Positions 4,927 to 5,011 of a DNA stretch of 5,011 nucleotides are shown piece after piece; positions within the stretch are counted from its first letter, which is position 1; each line of letters opens with the position of its first letter. The DNA comes from Candidatus Woesearchaeota archaeon (lineage in GTDB: Archaea > Nanobdellota > Nanobdellia > Woesearchaeales > UBA12501), in contig JACOVM010000053.1 in assembly GCA_016177345.1 (NCBI GenBank), forward strand, positions 1 through 5,011, read 5' to 3'. A model generated the notes under the pieces. It did not search any database. It had not been told where the DNA came from and saw nothing but the letters and a program-made list of their open reading frames with translations. Made by a program: the position numbers and the translations under genes.

Positions 4927-5011
4927 GTTTGAAGTTGTCGCTGCTTACAAGCCAAGCTCTCCAATTCCTAACAAAGCACTCTAAACACGCAAGGGCAATA
5001 TTAATAAATAC
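4927..5011. other. non-coding tail of the window
   Basis: No open frame with a recognisable product and no RNA gene is seen here. The end (AATATTAATAAAT, 4996-5008) is TATA-like and might belong to the promoter of a gene beyond the right edge. Confidence 0.3.

Noticed and set aside
1..5011. CRISPR array, insertion sequence or phage genes
   Set aside because: No regularly spaced repeats of array length, no terminal inverted repeats with a transposase, and no phage structural proteins.

Overview
The window carries a short, one-strand gene cluster for thymidylate synthesis, followed by three related membrane proteins. AT-rich TATA-like elements, near-absent intergenic spacing and weak or variable Shine-Dalgarno sites suggest a small-genome archaeon, perhaps a DPANN lineage such as Woesearchaeota. 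A Patescibacteria-like bacterium is not excluded; the lineage call is inference, about 60:40.

Layout. Positions 1-182 are a GC-rich stretch with no convincing gene. It contains inverted repeats that compete for the same partner, then a TATA-like box and a ribosome binding site for thyA (183-1046, thymidylate synthase). After a 58-base spacer made of short direct repeats comes one long frame (1105-2964) that fuses a complete dihydrofolate reductase to a complete serine hydroxymethyltransferase through a Ser-rich linker encoded by an 18-bp tandem repeat. Its stop overlaps the start of a first membrane protein (2961-3605, ATGA overlap). That stop in turn overlaps the start of a second (3605-4243, TAATG overlap). 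After a 97-base AT-rich gap, probably holding its own promoter, comes a third paralogue (4341-4919). The last 92 bases hold a T-run and no gene.

Function. Thymidylate synthase turns dUMP plus 5,10-methylene-THF into dTMP plus DHF. Dihydrofolate reductase reduces DHF to THF, and serine hydroxymethyltransferase recharges THF to 5,10-methylene-THF with serine. These three activities are the whole thymidylate cycle, here carried by two polypeptides. The DHFR-SHMT fusion is the most unusual object in the window, because the well-known natural DHFR fusion joins DHFR to thymidylate synthase instead. All main catalytic residues of the three enzymes are present.

The three membrane proteins (214, 212 and 192 residues) share about six hydrophobic segments and a set of spaced conserved residues. 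I do not recognise the family. Two of them are translationally coupled to the folate fusion, which makes a functional link, such as uptake of a folate-related or nucleoside substrate, worth testing but unproven.
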